Below, piece after piece: positions 24,011-36,479 of a stretch of 64,000 bases of DNA. The position numbers and the translations under genes were made by a program. The notes below the pieces were generated by a model. That model was not told the origin of the DNA and made no database searches. It worked only from the letters and a program-made list of their open reading frames with translations. This stretch comes from Conchocele bisecta (lineage: Eukaryota; Mollusca; Bivalvia; Lucinida; Thyasiridae). The stretch's first letter is position 1, and each line of letters starts with the position of its first letter. The stretch covers positions 55,315,530-55,379,529 of the forward strand of contig CM055279.1 of the NCBI GenBank assembly GCA_029237695.1, given 5' to 3'.

Positions 24011-24039
24011 ACCACCCACTGAGAGCTATATTGTCTTAC

Positions 24040-24147
24040 CAGCATTCATGAATAGCCATTCTCTATCTTCTGCAGGTAGAACATGGCCAGGGTGGACCTC
24101 AGCAAACTCAAGATATATCTCATCAAATGCTTTCTTCGGGTCCATTC
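24040..24147 (-). CDS. SIGMAR1: Sigma-1 receptor homologue, exon 2
   Basis: This 108-nt exon has an acceptor TTATTCAG|GA and a donor GCTG|GTAAGA, phase 1 at both ends. Its translation contains AFDEIYLEFAEVHPGHVLP followed by REWLFMNAG. It corresponds to the mammalian segment with [20 protein letters not shown] and QWVFVNAG; the HPGHVLP core is identical. It codes for about residues 49-85. It lies about 21 kb downstream of exon 1 on the same strand, in a short non-repetitive island between a SINE remnant and a 176-bp repeat array. No stop or frameshift is present, so it looks functional. The exon was found by reading the minus strand directly because it is too short to show up as a long ORF. 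Confidence 0.93.
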
Positions 24148-24442
24148 CTGAATAACACAACTAGTGAATACATTCTAATCATGATGTGAAAGTTTCTAAT
24201 CAAGTAAGTACATACATATTATTATATAGGTACGTGTCACAAAGTTCTATTTTTCAAGTTATTTTTTTTTATCTGTCTACTAGTACTTAACAATGTCGGA
24301 TCCAGGATTTAGCCGAAGGGAGTGGGGGTGGGGAGCAGTCGAAAATTTGAATGACTAATTTTCAGTACACAAGAGTATGTGCTGTAAGTCACAAAATACG
24401 CCCATCGAAGATGCACATTGTGAAACTGTCACCAAAACAAAA

Positions 24443-25258
24443 CAAGAATTCCGCCACGGAAGCGGTGTCGCGCCTACCGAGGCATTTGACCGTGAACATT
24501 ACAAGTAAATAAATTACCTTGACCTTCAGAATTTGGATGTGGGGGTATGTGTAATGAAGCATCATCCGTAGACAAACATTGATGTGAAATATTATCAATG
24601 TCTGGAAAGGGGTTAAGGAGATATTGTGAAAAAACAATAACTTTAACGCATTTCTGTTACAAAACCGGTGAACATTATAAGTAAATAAATGACCTTGACC
24701 TTGAGAATTTGGATGTGGGGATGTGTGTAATGAAGCATCATCCCTAGACAAACATTGATATGAAATATTATCACTGTCTGGCAAGGGGTTAAAGAGATAT
24801 TGTGAAAAAACAATAACTTTAACGCATTTCTGTTACAAAACCGGTGAACATTACAAGTAAATAAATGACATTGACCTTGAGAATTTGGATGTGGGGGTGT
24901 GCGTAATGAAGCATCATCCGTAGACAAACATTGATGTGAAATATTATCAAAGTCTGGCAAGGGGTTAAAGAGATATTGTGAAAAAACAATAATTTTAACG
25001 TATTTCTGTTACAAAACCGGTGAACATTACAAGTAAATAAATGACCTTGACCATGATAATTTGGATGTGGGTGTATGCGTAATGAAGCATCATCCCTAGA
25101 CAAACATTGATGTGAAATATTATCAATGTCTGGCAAGGGGTTAAAGAGATATTGTGAAAAAACAATAACTTTAACGCATTTGCCTTACAAAAAAACCGGA
25201 CGACGACGGAAAATACGACGACTATAGTCGCGCCTCTGCTAAAGCAGGCGCGACAAAA
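24443..25258 (+). mobile_element. Helentron-like element with about 176-bp units
   Basis: The 5' end reads AACAAGAATTCCGCC followed by GGTGTCGCGCCTACC. The 3' end reads GTCGCGCCTCTGC, AAAGCAGGCGCGAC, which is a hairpin. TGTCGCGCC near the 5' end is complementary to the 3' hairpin arm, i.e. subterminal inverted repeats. Between them are four to five units marked by AACCGGTGAACATTACAAG (about 24663, 24839, 25016). These are the features of Helentron-derived non-autonomous elements. Confidence 0.8.
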
Positions 25259-25559
25259 AACCTTAATGTCAATTTGAAAATCTATAGACATGCCTTTCCC
25301 AGGCCCATTATAGTGGTGGGGTGCCCCAGCGCCTTAATTTCGAATACAACTTCAAGGTTATACATTTCAGATAAAATATAAAAAGTTCCAATTTTCTTTA
25401 GTTTCAGTTCCATTTGATCCTTGCAAGCACTATAATAGTGTATTATAATATATTAAATGACATATTTGGGTATATGTCCAATTTAATAATTATGACTCAT
25501 CAAAATATGACGTTCATGGTGAAATATCCCAGCGCATTAAATTATTTCTGGGGAATGGC

Positions 25560-25850
25560 CCGATAGCATTATTTATTCCTCTTGTTGTGATAAACAGGTA
25601 GAGATGTGTAATTTAGGTAGAGATGTGTAAAGAAGAAATTATATAGAATTGGATACAAAAAGTAGCAAAAATGGCCAAGTTCAAAAGGTGATATTTTTGC
25701 TAAAAATATTTTTTTTCCGCATAAAAACACCAAGGTGCACATCTTCAATATGTATAGAAGATGTGTGCATAGCTTCAGATTGATTGACTGCACGGTTTCA
25801 GAAGAGTTGTGTACACAAACTCTGTACCCTAAATAGAATTGAATACAACA
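25560..25850 (+). repeat. Repeat family R, fragment
   Basis: Contains CACCAAGGTGCACATCTTC and GTGTACACAAACTCTG as in the nested copy at 23180. It ends where the next Helentron-like element begins. Confidence 0.75.
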
Positions 25851-28675
25851 AGAGGGCCATGATGGCCCTATATCGCTCACCTGTGCAATGTCACAAAACT
25901 CAAGCAAATACTGGTATGTAAAGTTGTCACTACATATACATCAAAATAAGCCCATGACAGGCACAAAATGTCAATGCGACAAATTTGAGAAGTCAGTCTC
26001 GCGATGTGTACATATATATTTTACACAACTTTGAGAGGTTTGGAGACCACAACAGGATGCTTCCAGCCTATTTTTTATTGTAATCCTTAGATTTTATAAC
26101 CATATTCTGTAAAAAAGTGGACCCCTATTTGACCCCCGGGCCATGCCCATTTTTGACCCAGAGGTCATCATTTTAACAGCTTTGAAAAAGAATTGTACAT
26201 CGATCAAATCCTGTCAAGTTTCGTCGAAATCGGTCTGGTGGTTTGTGAGAATTTTTTTTAAGAATTTATGCTATTTTTAGATGGTGGCCATCTTGGATTA
26301 ATGACGACCGCCATTTAAACAAAACTGAAAAAGCTTTACCAATGAACCATAACTGCAAAGTTTGGCCACCAATGGCCAAGCGGTTTGTATGAAGAAGACA
26401 TTTGAAATCTCTAATAAAAGAACGACCTTTTGACCTTTCGGTGGCCATCTTGGATGATGTAATCATCCGATTCGATGAAAACAGCACCACAGCGATCGCC
26501 TCAGCAATACCTTTGATTTTATATATCATAAGACCATATTCCGTCAAAAATGAAATTTGACCCCATTTTAGACCCAGGGGTCATCATTTTAACAAATTTG
26601 AAAAAGCATTGTACATCGATCATTTCTGCCAAGTATCGTAGAAATCGGTCTGGTGGTTCGTGAGAAGAAGATTTTTTAAAATGTTGTGCTATTTTTAGAC
26701 AGCCACCATCTTGGATTAACGATGACCGCCATTTTAACAAAACTGAAAAGGCTTTACCAATGGACCATACATGTAACTGCGAAGTTTGCTACCAATGGCC
26801 AAGCGGTTTGTATGAAGAAGACGTTTGAAATCTCTAATAAAAGAACGACCTTTTGACCTTTCGGCGGCCATCTTGGATGATGTAATCATCTGATTTCGAC
26901 AAAAAAATGCTCCTAAGTGATCGTTTCGTACATAGCTTCGAATTGATATATGACATGACCATATTCGGTCAAATGTGAAATTTGACTCCTACTTGACCCC
27001 TCCTGCCCCGCCCATTTTTGACACAGGGGCCACCATTTGAAGGAATCTGAAACATCGTTAACTATCGATCATTCATATCAAGCTTCGTCGAAATCGGCCT
27101 GGCGGTTCGTGAGCAGATTTTTTGAGAATTTGACCTACTTTTCAACGGCGGCCTTCTTGGATTTCGCGATGACCATCATGTTAACAAAAATGAAAAGGTT
27201 TGACCCACTGACCATTACTGTGAAGTTTGGCCAATATTGGCTAAGTGGTTCACGAGAAGAAGATGTTTGTAATCTATATTGAAAGAACGACATTTTGACC
27301 TTTCGGCGGCCATCTCGGATGACGTAATTACCTGATTTCGACAAAAAAAGCTCCAGAGTGACCGTCTCGTCGATACCCTCGATTTGATATATGACATGAC
27401 CATATTCGGTCAAATGTGACATTTGACCCCTACTTCACCCCTCCTACCCACCCATTTTTGACCCGGGGTGAACCATTTGAAGGAATCTGAACCAGCGTTA
27501 ACTATCGATTATTCATACCAAGTTTCGTAAAAATCGGCCTGGCAGTTCGCGAGAAGATTTTTTAAGAATTTTACCTACTTTTCAACAGCGGCCATCTTTG
27601 ATTTTAAGATGACCACCATTTAAACAAAAATGAAAAGGCTTGACCCAATAACCATTACCGTGAAGTTTGGCCAATATCGGCCAAGCGGTTCACGAGAACA
27701 AGACGTTTGAAATCTTTATTAAAATAACGACATGTTGACCTTTCGGCGGCCATCTTGGATGACATGACCATCCAATTTCAACAAAAAATGTACCAGAGCA
27801 ATCGCCTCTTTGATACCTTCGATTTGATATATGACATGACCATATTCGGTCAAAAATAAAATTTAACCCCAATTTGACCCCACGGGCCACGCCCATTTTT
27901 GATTCAGGGGTCATCATTTTAACAACTTTGAAAGAGCATTGTACATCGATCATTCCTACCAAGTTTCGTCGAAATCCGGCTAGCGGTTCTTGAGAAGAAG
28001 ATTTTTTAAGAATTTATGCTATTTTTAGACGGCGGACATCTTGGATTAGCAATGAACTCCATTTTAACAAATCTGAAAAGGCTTCACCCATGGACCATAA
28101 CTTTTAAGTTTGGCTACCATGGGCCAAGCGGTTCATGTGAAGAAGAATTTTGAAATCTCTAATAAAGGAACGACCATTTGACCTTCCGGCGGCCATCTTG
28201 AATGACATAACCATCCGATTTCGACAAAAAATGCACCAGAGTGATCGCCTCGTTGATACCTTCGATTTGATATATGACATGACAATATTCGGTCAAAAAT
28301 AAAATTTGACCCCAATTTGACCCCACGGGCCACGCCCATTTTTGACCCAGGGGTCACCATTTTAACAACTTAAAAAGAGCATTGTACATTTATCATTCCT
28401 ACCAAGTTTCGTCGAAATCCGGCTAGGGTTTCTTGAGAAGAATATTTTTGAAGAATTTGTGCTATTTTTAGACGGCGGCCATCTTGGATTAGCGATGACC
28501 TCCATTTTAACAAGTTTGTAATCCCCCTACCTAAGGACCATGACCATGAAGTTTGGTGACTATAAGCCCAATGGTTACCGAGAAGAAGACGTTTGCAAAT
28601 GTTCACGGACGGACGACGGACGGACGGACACATTGCGGTAACAATAGCTCACATGAGCTTCGCTCAGGTGAGCTA
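25851..28675 (+). mobile_element. Helentron-like element with about 440-bp units, six copies
   Basis: The 5' end reads ACAAGAGGGCCATGATGG then CCCTATATCGCTCACCTG. The 3' end has GGACGGACGACGGACGG, then a hairpin TAGCTCACATGAGCTTCG / CTCAGGTGAGCTA. The 5' GCTCACCTG is complementary to the 3' CAGGTGAGC. The internal marker GGCGGCCATCTTGGATTA recurs at about 26287, 26705, 27145, 27590, 28036 and 28479. A sibling is at 34514-36105. It lies in SIGMAR1 intron 2, and all frames in it are repeat artefacts. Confidence 0.85.
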
Positions 28676-28679
28676 AACA

Positions 28680-29570
28680 TGTAGAAAAAATGGCTAAGTT
28701 AAAAAGGTGATATTTTTGTTAAAAAATATTTTTCGCCGTAAAAACACCAAGGTGCACATCTTGAGGTGTAGACAATAAGACATGGTAGAAGACGTGTGTA
28801 TAGTTTCAGACCGAGTGACTGAAAGGTTTTTAGAGGAGTAGTGTCCACAAACAATGTACAATGGTGTCGGCTAATTCTTCGCACCTAAGGCATTCCGAAA
28901 AATTTGTTATGCCATTAACATCCCCATATTTCAGTCAAAATTTCCTGAATATTCAACGCAGTTCAAAAACGTCTGTGCTGGGTAAAATATCATAACGTTC
29001 TGACGTCAGTAAGTGACGTAAATTGTGTGATGCATGCGTGTTTGCAACGTCACATTTGTTTCTGCTAATGCTGCACATCTCGTAGTGTAAACAAAATGGT
29101 AAACAGCAAACTGGATCGGCATAGCAAAATTGGAATTGAACTTGAAGCAGAACTATCCAGTGACATCATGACAGGTTAAATTACACATTTTGACTATATT
29201 CGGTTTATCTGTTTACCAAACTATCAGATTTTGATAAAATTGTGCCACATTGTAGCAATTAATCTGCTTGTATTTTTTTACGACGCATGCAAGGCTCAAT
29301 TTGACGTGAATTGCATATTAGCTGATGCGCAGAATTAGACGAAATGACAGTACCACACATGTAGAAACAATGGCCAAGTTAAAAAGGTGATATTTTTGTT
29401 AAAACATATTTGTTCGGCATAAAAACACCAAGGTATATACACATCTTCAATATGTGTAGAAGACGTGTGTATAGTTTCAGATCAATTGACTGAAACAGTG
29501 AAAGGTTTTAGACGAGTAGTGTACACAAACTCTGCATTGTTTTCTGTCCGCCGCCCGCCAGACCCATTTT
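28680..29570 (+). repeat. Repeat family R copy split by an insertion
   Basis: R-family units at 28680-28862 and 29355-29570 flank a non-family block (28862-29350). The right part ends in the family's CCGCCCGCC tract. Confidence 0.7.
28862..29350. mobile_element. Insertion with weak TIRs and a promoter-like segment
   Basis: Left TGTCGGCTAATTCTTCGCAC and right TGCGCAGAATTAGACGA are imperfect inverted repeats. Inside are two CRE-like sites (CTGACGTCAG at about 28999, GTGACGTAA at about 29013) and an ATG at 29096 opening 27 codons to a possible donor ACAG|GTTAAA at about 29174. It may be a small MITE carrying a captured first exon, or chance. I cannot name a product. Confidence 0.4.
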
Positions 29571-29889
29571 TTAACGGTTGTAGATCTATACAAACAAATC
29601 TAGATTCATGAAACTGAGTGTGTGGCAGTTACCTCCCCCTCCCTAAATCCGCCATATGGTCAAGTTGTAGCCATATGATATGCAGTAAATTAATGTAATG
29701 TATATGCTACTCACATTCTATCTATCTATCTCTATATTCTGCTGTACCCCTCGTGAGGATTAGTAGCAGTTGCGCGTACGGACAAGTTAGTCTAAAAAGT
29801 GACATTGAGCAAGTATTGACAAGAATAGTTGTAGGTGTTAAAATAGTATGAAGATAGTAAAAACAGGTAAAAAACATTGCACAGCATGT

Positions 29890-32024
29890 TTACGGTTTGG
29901 TATGCTGGAGGTTGCCAATTTGTGACCTGAATTGATCTAGGTCTTCGAGTTTGGCAACCTCCGGGGGAAGGGCGGTCCATTGCACAACCGCCAAAAGTAA
30001 GAAGGAGAATTTATAGAAATCTTTGGAGGTGTGAATTTGTTTGAAGGTCATTGAATGGCAATATCGAGAAACCCTGTCTGTTGTATGAAAGTATTGAGGG
30101 AGGGGTACAGCGACCTTACCACTAACGATTTTGTGGAATAAGCACAATCAGGCGTCTGATCTGAGCTGTTCAAGGGTGCGCCATCCTAACTTGTCTAGCA
30201 AATCTGAGACACTGGAGTATATGGAGTAGTCATTTAGTGTCCAGCGTGCAGAGCGGCGCTGAACCATTTCAATTTTGTGGATATTGTCTTTTGTATGTGG
30301 GTCCGAAATTGAGGAAGCGTTCTCAACTTGGGGGCGGACAAGTGCTTTATAAATAAGTGTGTTCTTTAATTTTAGTGTTTGTGGAGAGGACGTTTCTGCG
30401 GACAAATCCTAGAGTTTTGTTTGCATTATTGGTAATATTTTCAATGTGGCTGTTCCGTGACAAATTGGTGGATATGTTCACACCGAGATATTTTGCTGAT
30501 GGAACAGATTGGAAGATTTGTCCGTGAAGTCTATAAAGTGATTTGATGGGTGAGCGAGACCTTGTAATGTGTAGTACCTGACATTTGGATGGGTTGAAGT
30601 GCATATCCCAATCATTTTCCCAGATGTGTAGCATATCAAGGTCATTCTGCAAGGTTGTGCCATCCTGTGAATTGTTGATTGTCAAGTATAGGGCTGTGTC
30701 ATCAGCAAAAAGACGGACTTGAGAGGTAATATTTTCTGGGAGGTCATTGATGTACACCAGGAAGAGAATTGGCCAATAACTGAGCACTGCGGGACGCCAG
30801 AGGTTACTGAAATTGACTCAGACTCACCACACTCGATGACAACTCTCTTTGTCCTGTGATTCAGGAAGGCTTTGATCCAGTTAAGCGTGTGCTTTCTTAC
30901 TCCATACTGATGTAGTTTATGAGCAAGCTTGTTATGACTTACCTTATCAAAGGCCTTACTAAAATACAAGAGTATTAAGTCGGTTTGCTTACCTATGCTG
31001 GCAGTTCTGGCTAGGTACTCGACTAGCATTGCAAGTTGTGTTTCGTATGAACGACTTTCCCGGAAACCGTGTTGTAAGTCATACAACATATTGTTCTGGC
31101 TTAGGTGTCTGACCAGGTTAGAAGTGACAATGTGTTCCATCACCTTACAAAGAATACAAGTCAGCGAGATAGGGCGATAGTTCTCAGCTGCCGACTTGTC
31201 GCCTTTCTTAAAAAGAGGGGTCACATTGGCACTCAGCCAGTCCATGGGTAGCTTACCTGTGTCCAAAGAGGTTTGAATAATCACCTGTATGATTGGAGCA
31301 ATTTCATGGTATAACTCTTTAAGAAATATGGGCCGTATGTTGTCTGGACCTGCAGCCTTTCCCGGTTTAAGGTTTTTTAGCAGCTTACCTATTCCATTGG
31401 TAGAAATGTGTATATCTCGCATGATATGAGTGTTGTTTCTTAGTGGAGTGGGGCGAGATTCCAGAGTTGTTGAATCAGTAAGGTTCTGGACTTTCTCTTG
31501 GCACAGTTGTGAACGACGTAATGGTGATTTAGGGGAAAAAACAGACTGAAACTGACAATTTAGTATGTTTGCCTTGTCTGCTATCCCAGTGTGCAGCATG
31601 ATCCTGTCTGGAATTCTTCAAGAAAGAGAATACTGTTTACCTTTTCATCAGCAGGATCGCCTGTTTTGCTAATGCCAAGAAGGTATTCTATATAGACAGC
31701 GTATGACTGTTTGATAAGCCTCTTTACTGTATACTTCAAGGTTAAAAACTTTTGGCGTGTGTCGGCAGACCCAGATCTTTTGTGAGACTTGTAGAGTTTG
31801 TCACGCTTACGGATTTTGCGTTGTATTTCTTGCATAATCCAGGGTAATGAAGACTTACCACGGATCAGCTTCTTGGGTATGAATTGGTCCAAGTAATTAT
31901 CCAGGGTTTGAGTGAAGTTAGACCACATTGTCTCGACTGACTTACCTGTACACTTGGCAAGAAACTTTTCCTGACAAGTCCTCATTTTACTCTTTAAGCC
32001 TTCCCAGTCTGCTTGTTTGTACAA
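29890..32024 (-). pseudogene. LINE reverse transcriptase region (broken, motif A Asp lost)
   Basis: Successive frames are 31581-32024 (linker, basic), 30682-31599 (fingers to motif B), 30347-30787 (motif C and thumb) and 29890-30405 (C-terminal tail). In the 305-residue frame, NVTPLFKKGDKSAAENYRPI and HGFRESRS are intact, but motif A reads LYFSKAFDK with Tyr at about residue 212 where the family has the catalytic Asp. The Asp of FADDTALY (motif C) survives in the next frame. Several frameshifts separate the parts. The tail contains VRPQVENASSISDP and RRSARWTLNDY, common to CR1/Jockey-type RTs. Confidence 0.88.
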
Positions 32025-32098
32025 GTGTACTAACCTTGGTGTTTGTGGTGCTTGTTTTGCTGTTAGTCTTACCTCAGCACAAACAATATCATGATCGC

Positions 32099-32706
32099 TT
32101 AGTCCGGGGAGTGTGTATACTCGCTATCATTTGAAGTTAGGAAGAGATCAAGAGTATTTTGAAATCTTGTTGGAGTAGTAATCATCCGAGTTAGGCTAAA
32201 ATCAGACAAAATATCAATACAGTAATCGAACGTAGATTTATATTGGCAGTCATTTCTAACAACTGGCTCAGAATTACTCCAGCTAATCGTGGGGAAATTA
32301 AAGTCCCCTAGAACCCATATGGCACCCTTCTTCTCCTTGCTGATCAGTTCAAGGGATTTCCTCAACTCTAGTAGGCTATGATACTATTAATCTTCCCTGG
32401 GCCTATAATAGGCTGCAATGTCGAGAGGCTGTGAACCTACAATTTCCAATTTAACCCAAATAATCTCACATTTAGTTTTGCATTTTGGTAATTCAGAGAA
32501 AACGACTGTTGTTGATGAGGAACACGCCGCCGCTTCAAGTTATTGACTTTCTGTCTTCTCGGTTGAAATATTTCGGTGGTGGAAATGTCTGGTGATAGCC
32601 ATGACTCTGTGCCGATGACAATATCAGGGTGTTCTGTCTCAAGAAGCGAGTTCACGTACATTGCCATTGGGAACTCTCTCTCAATCTCTCTCAACCCTCC
32701 ACACAT
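32099..32706 (-). pseudogene. LINE apurinic endonuclease region (broken)
   Basis: The frame 32437-32706 holds HPDIVIGTESWLSPDIS, with the Glu of the GTESWL motif that coordinates metal in APE-type LINE endonucleases. A second frame (32099-32365) holds GAIWVLGDFNFPTISW, the GDFN motif. The two are in different frames separated by stops, and the part carrying the later catalytic His is shortened. The protein would nick target DNA to prime reverse transcription; this copy cannot. Confidence 0.82.
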
Positions 32707-33825
32707 GTATCAACCATGCCACCACTCGGAAACCTCGCACCATTTCGTCGCAAATAATGACTCGGGACTTGAATGGTAGGTTTCCATTGTTTGTATTTAC
32801 ATTGCATCTATGGTAATACCAGAATGCCCCCTGTGACCGATTTACCTATTCGTACGTGTTCCATAAACTATTCTAGTTCATCAGGTTTTAAGTTTACTGG
32901 TTCCAACTCACAGGGTGCCGGATACAGAAAACTAAGCAATAAACCGGGAACCTGTAACTCTGCCCCAGCTCTAGTCATACCAATTACAGGACGCAAGTAA
33001 GCACGGAACCAACACATCATGTACATTGACTGACAACAATGAGCAGACAAAGGTTTTCATTATACTTATCTAAAGAATACATACCTTTTTTTATTCTTCA
33101 ACCATACTGGAAGTTCTCCTCCTGCTGCTTCTTTGGTATATGCATTCAGTCCATTACGATTTAGTTTCAGTTTCAGTTTGGAGGGACTCATCATGGTTAT
33201 GGTACTGGTCAGGGAAACATCAGTCGTGCTTCTAATAGTGTATGTTCTTATCATTCCTCAAGACTGAGCTGTAAGACCCAGGGCGAGACTGGCCATATAT
33301 CCCATACATTTGCGCAGTCTGATCAGATCAGAGTCTGCTCTGGTCACCATTCAGTCGGTGAAACATCAGTCCTGTTTCTAACAAAGTATGTTCTTATCAT
33401 TCCTCAAGACGGACATGGAAGACCCAGAGCAAGACTGGCCATATATCCCATAAGCCCCATTTCTCCACACATAAAACATAACTGTGTTTTAATCTTGGGT
33501 TTCACTGTAACTTATCTTACATTGTAAATTGTCCGAGACACCACGGCAACCTAACGGACGTCTCATTTACAGAGATTTCATCATACTATTAAAACTGTTA
33601 TTCTCTTCATTTTTTTTATTTGAAAAGGTTGCGTTAAATTTTGTGAATTTTAAAATGGGGGCTAAAATAGACTTTGTAAACGAGCTACAAAATGTATTTT
33701 TTTCCTTCGATAAATAATTTCCAAGTTATATCGCCATGGTTTGGTGTAAATGTCGTATACATTTTTCTCCTCATCCTCACCTCTTTTGGCTCATGTTAAA
33801 TTTTAGTAGGTCGACTTGATTTGGT
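32707..33825. other. No gene recognised; short direct duplication
   Basis: GTATGTTCTTATCATTCCTC recurs at about 33240 and 33388, each followed by AAGACTGAGCT/AAGACGGACAT and GACTGGCCATATATCCCAT. This is a decayed two-unit repeat. The frames here match nothing I know. Confidence 0.4.
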
Positions 33826-34110
33826 TTATTGGTATTTAATGGCCTATCAACAGCTAAGGTCATTTAATGCCGGGCCAACAGGTTCGATCCCGCATTTAAC
33901 CAGCTGCATTGGGGGGAAAGGGATCCCAAAATCAGTACGGAATTGAATATTTACATAAAAATGAATATACACGTATATTAATCCCTGAAATTCGAACAGT
34001 GGAAAACTGTAGGACTAGTTCGATGTACAAGACTAAAGTTTATGGACGGACAGATGGCGCCACAACATAATATGTCCTGTTTTTCAAACGGGCGTATAAA
34101 ACAGAGTACA
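33826..34110 (-). mobile_element. SINE-like element plus R-family terminus
   Basis: TTAATGGCCTATCAACAGC and AGGTCATTTAATGCCGGG match the SINE tail domain. GGTTCGATCCCGC at about 33881 resembles an RNA polymerase III B-box (either strand). From about 34060 it carries the R-family end (ACATAATATGTCC, AAACGGGCGTATAAAA). Confidence 0.6.
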
Positions 34111-34119
34111 AAAGAGCTC

Positions 34120-34513
34120 ATCTGAACTCTAACCACACACAACACAGATCCAGCTCCCTGGTTTGAAGGTCAATCTCACAGCAGAGGTTATTTGAACTTG
34201 GACAAGGGCAGCATGTCTGGGTGGGGAATGAAAATATGAATGATGGGTAATATGCACATAAAGTTTGAAGCAAATCATTCATAAAGAAAAGAAGTTATAG
34301 GAGAACGGAGGAACGTGCACACACCTACTGGACTGAAACTTCAAAGGTATTTGACCTCGACCTTGGGCATTGGGAGAGCATGTGTGGGGGTAGGGAATGT
34401 AAATATGGCTGTTAATAAACATGCACATGAAGTTTCAATCCAATTTGTTACACAGTAAAGCTGTTATAGGATAATGAAGATACGCGCCTTCATCTACTGG
34501 ACCTAAATTAAAA
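34120..34513 (+). repeat. Two-unit repeat related to 36105-36400
   Basis: GTGGGGAATGAAAATATG-type markers recur at about 34221 and 34392, and again around 36140 and 36278, with GCACATGAAGTTTCAA following. The Helentron-like element at 34514-36105 appears inserted in the middle of this array. Confidence 0.7.
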
Positions 34514-36105
34514 CAAGAGGGCCATGATGGCCCTAACTCGCTCACCTGACTCCATGAACACCAGAGGCGAATGTGACATTGAGTTCATGTGTTTTAAAAA
34601 TATTGTGCTATTTTTAGACGGCGGTTAGCGATGACCTCCGTTTTAACAACTGAAAAGGCTTCACCCATGGACCATAACTGTGAAGTTTGGCCACCATGGG
34701 CCAAGCGGTACGTGTGAAGAAGAATTTTGAAATCTCTAATAAAAGAACGACCTTTCGGCGGCCATCTTTGATGACATGTACCAGAGTGATCGCCTCTCTG
34801 ATACCTTCAATTTGATATAGACATGACCATATTCGGTCAAAAATAAAATTTGACCCCAATTTGACATCACGGGTCAGGCCCATTTTTGACCTGGGTCACC
34901 ATTTTAACAACTTTGAAAGAGCATTGTCCATTGATCATTCCTACCAAGATTCGTCGAAATCCGGCAGGCGGTTCACGAGAAGAAGATTTTTTAAGAATTT
35001 GTGCTATTTTTAGACGGCGGCCATCTTGGATTAGCGACGACCTCCGTTTTAACAAATCGGAAAAGGCTTCACCCACGGACCATAACTGTGAAGTTTGGCC
35101 ACCATGGGCCAAGCAGTTTGTGTGAAGAAATTTTTTTAAATCTCTAATAAAAGAACGATCTTTTGACCTTTCGGCGGTCATCTTGGATGACAAGACCATC
35201 CAATTTCGACAAAAAATGTACCAGAGTGATTGCCTCTTTGATACCTTCAATTTGATATACATGTAGACATGACCATATTCGATCAAAAATAAAATTTGAC
35301 CCCAATTTGACACCACGGGCCACGCCCATTTTTGACCCCGGGTTCACCATTTTAACAACTTTGAAAGAGCATTGTACATCGATCATTCTAACCAAGTTTC
35401 GTCAAAATCCGGCAAGCGGTTCATGGGAAGAAGATTTTTTAGGAATTTATGCTATTTTTAGATGGTGGCCATCTTGGATTAGCGATGACCTCCATTTTAA
35501 CAAATCTGAAAAGGCTTCACCAATGGACTATAACTGTGAAGTTTGGCTACCATGGGCCAAGCGGTTCATGTGAAGAAGAATTTTGAAATCTATAATAAAA
35601 GAAGGACCTTTTGACCTTTCGGCGGCCATCTTGGATGACATAACCATCCGATTTAGACAAAAAATGCACCAGAGTGATCGCCTCGTTGATACCTTTGATT
35701 TGATATATAACATGACCATATTCGGTCAAAAATCAAATTTGACCCCAATTTGACCCCACCGGCCACACCCATTTTTGACCCTGGGGTCACCATTTTAACA
35801 ACTTTGAAAGAGCATTGTACATCGATCATTCCTACCAAGTTTTGTCGAAATCCGGTTGGCGGTTCTTGAGAAGAAGATTTTTGAAGAATTTGTGCTATTT
35901 TTAGACGGCGGCCATCTTGGATTACGTAATGACGTCATTTTAACAATTTTGTAATCCCCCTACCTAAGGACCATGACCATGAAGTTTGGTGACTATAGGC
36001 CCAATGGTTACCGAGGAGAAGACGTTTGATAATGTTCACGGACGGACGGACGACGGACACATTGCGGTAACAATAGCTCACATGAGCTTCGCACAGGTGA
36101 GCTAA
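34514..36105 (+). mobile_element. Helentron-like element with about 440-bp units, second copy
   Basis: Same family as 25851-28675. It starts ACAAGAGGGCCATGATGG and ends in the TAGCTCACATGAGC / GCACAGGTGAGCTA hairpin, preceded by CGGACGGACGGACG. About four units are marked by GGCGGCCATCTTGGATTA (about 34616 decayed, 35020, 35466, 35910). Confidence 0.85.
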
Positions 36106-36479
36106 AAAATGATTTGCCCTTGGGCATGGGGAAAACATGGGTGGGGTGGGGAACCAAACTATGGATGATGATAGTAAACATGCACAATAAAGAAGTTATT
36201 AGAGAATGGAGAAACGTGTACGCATCTACTGGACGCAAATTTCTAGCAATTTGACCATAACCTTGGGCATGGGTGGGGCGGGGAATGAACATATGAATAA
36301 TAGACATGCACATGAAGTTTCAAGCCAATCAGTGATACGGTAACAAAGTCATAGCAGAATGGAAAATGTGATGGATGGACAGACTGACGACTTTTGCATC
36401 CCTTTATCCCATTTTCGCTACGCGATGGGATATAACTTAACACAAGACACAATGGCGTCAATGTAACCACTACTACAAG

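Larger units (their letters stand above)
29715..32706 (-). mobile_element. Degraded non-LTR retrotransposon (Jockey/CR1-like), nearly full length
   Basis: Read from 32706 leftwards, it has a 5' endonuclease part, a linker, a reverse-transcriptase domain and a 3' tail ending at a short microsatellite (CTATCTATCTATC, 29718-29732), as in CR1/Jockey elements. The pieces lie in at least three frames with stops between them, so it is dead. It sits in SIGMAR1 intron 1's neighbour intron 2 in the same orientation as the gene. The missing extreme 5' end suggests 5' truncation, normal for LINEs. The clade is assigned by motif style only. Confidence 0.88.

Noticed and set aside
32773..33254. Short frames on both strands as host exons
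   Set aside because: No splice signals in phase and no family resemblance.
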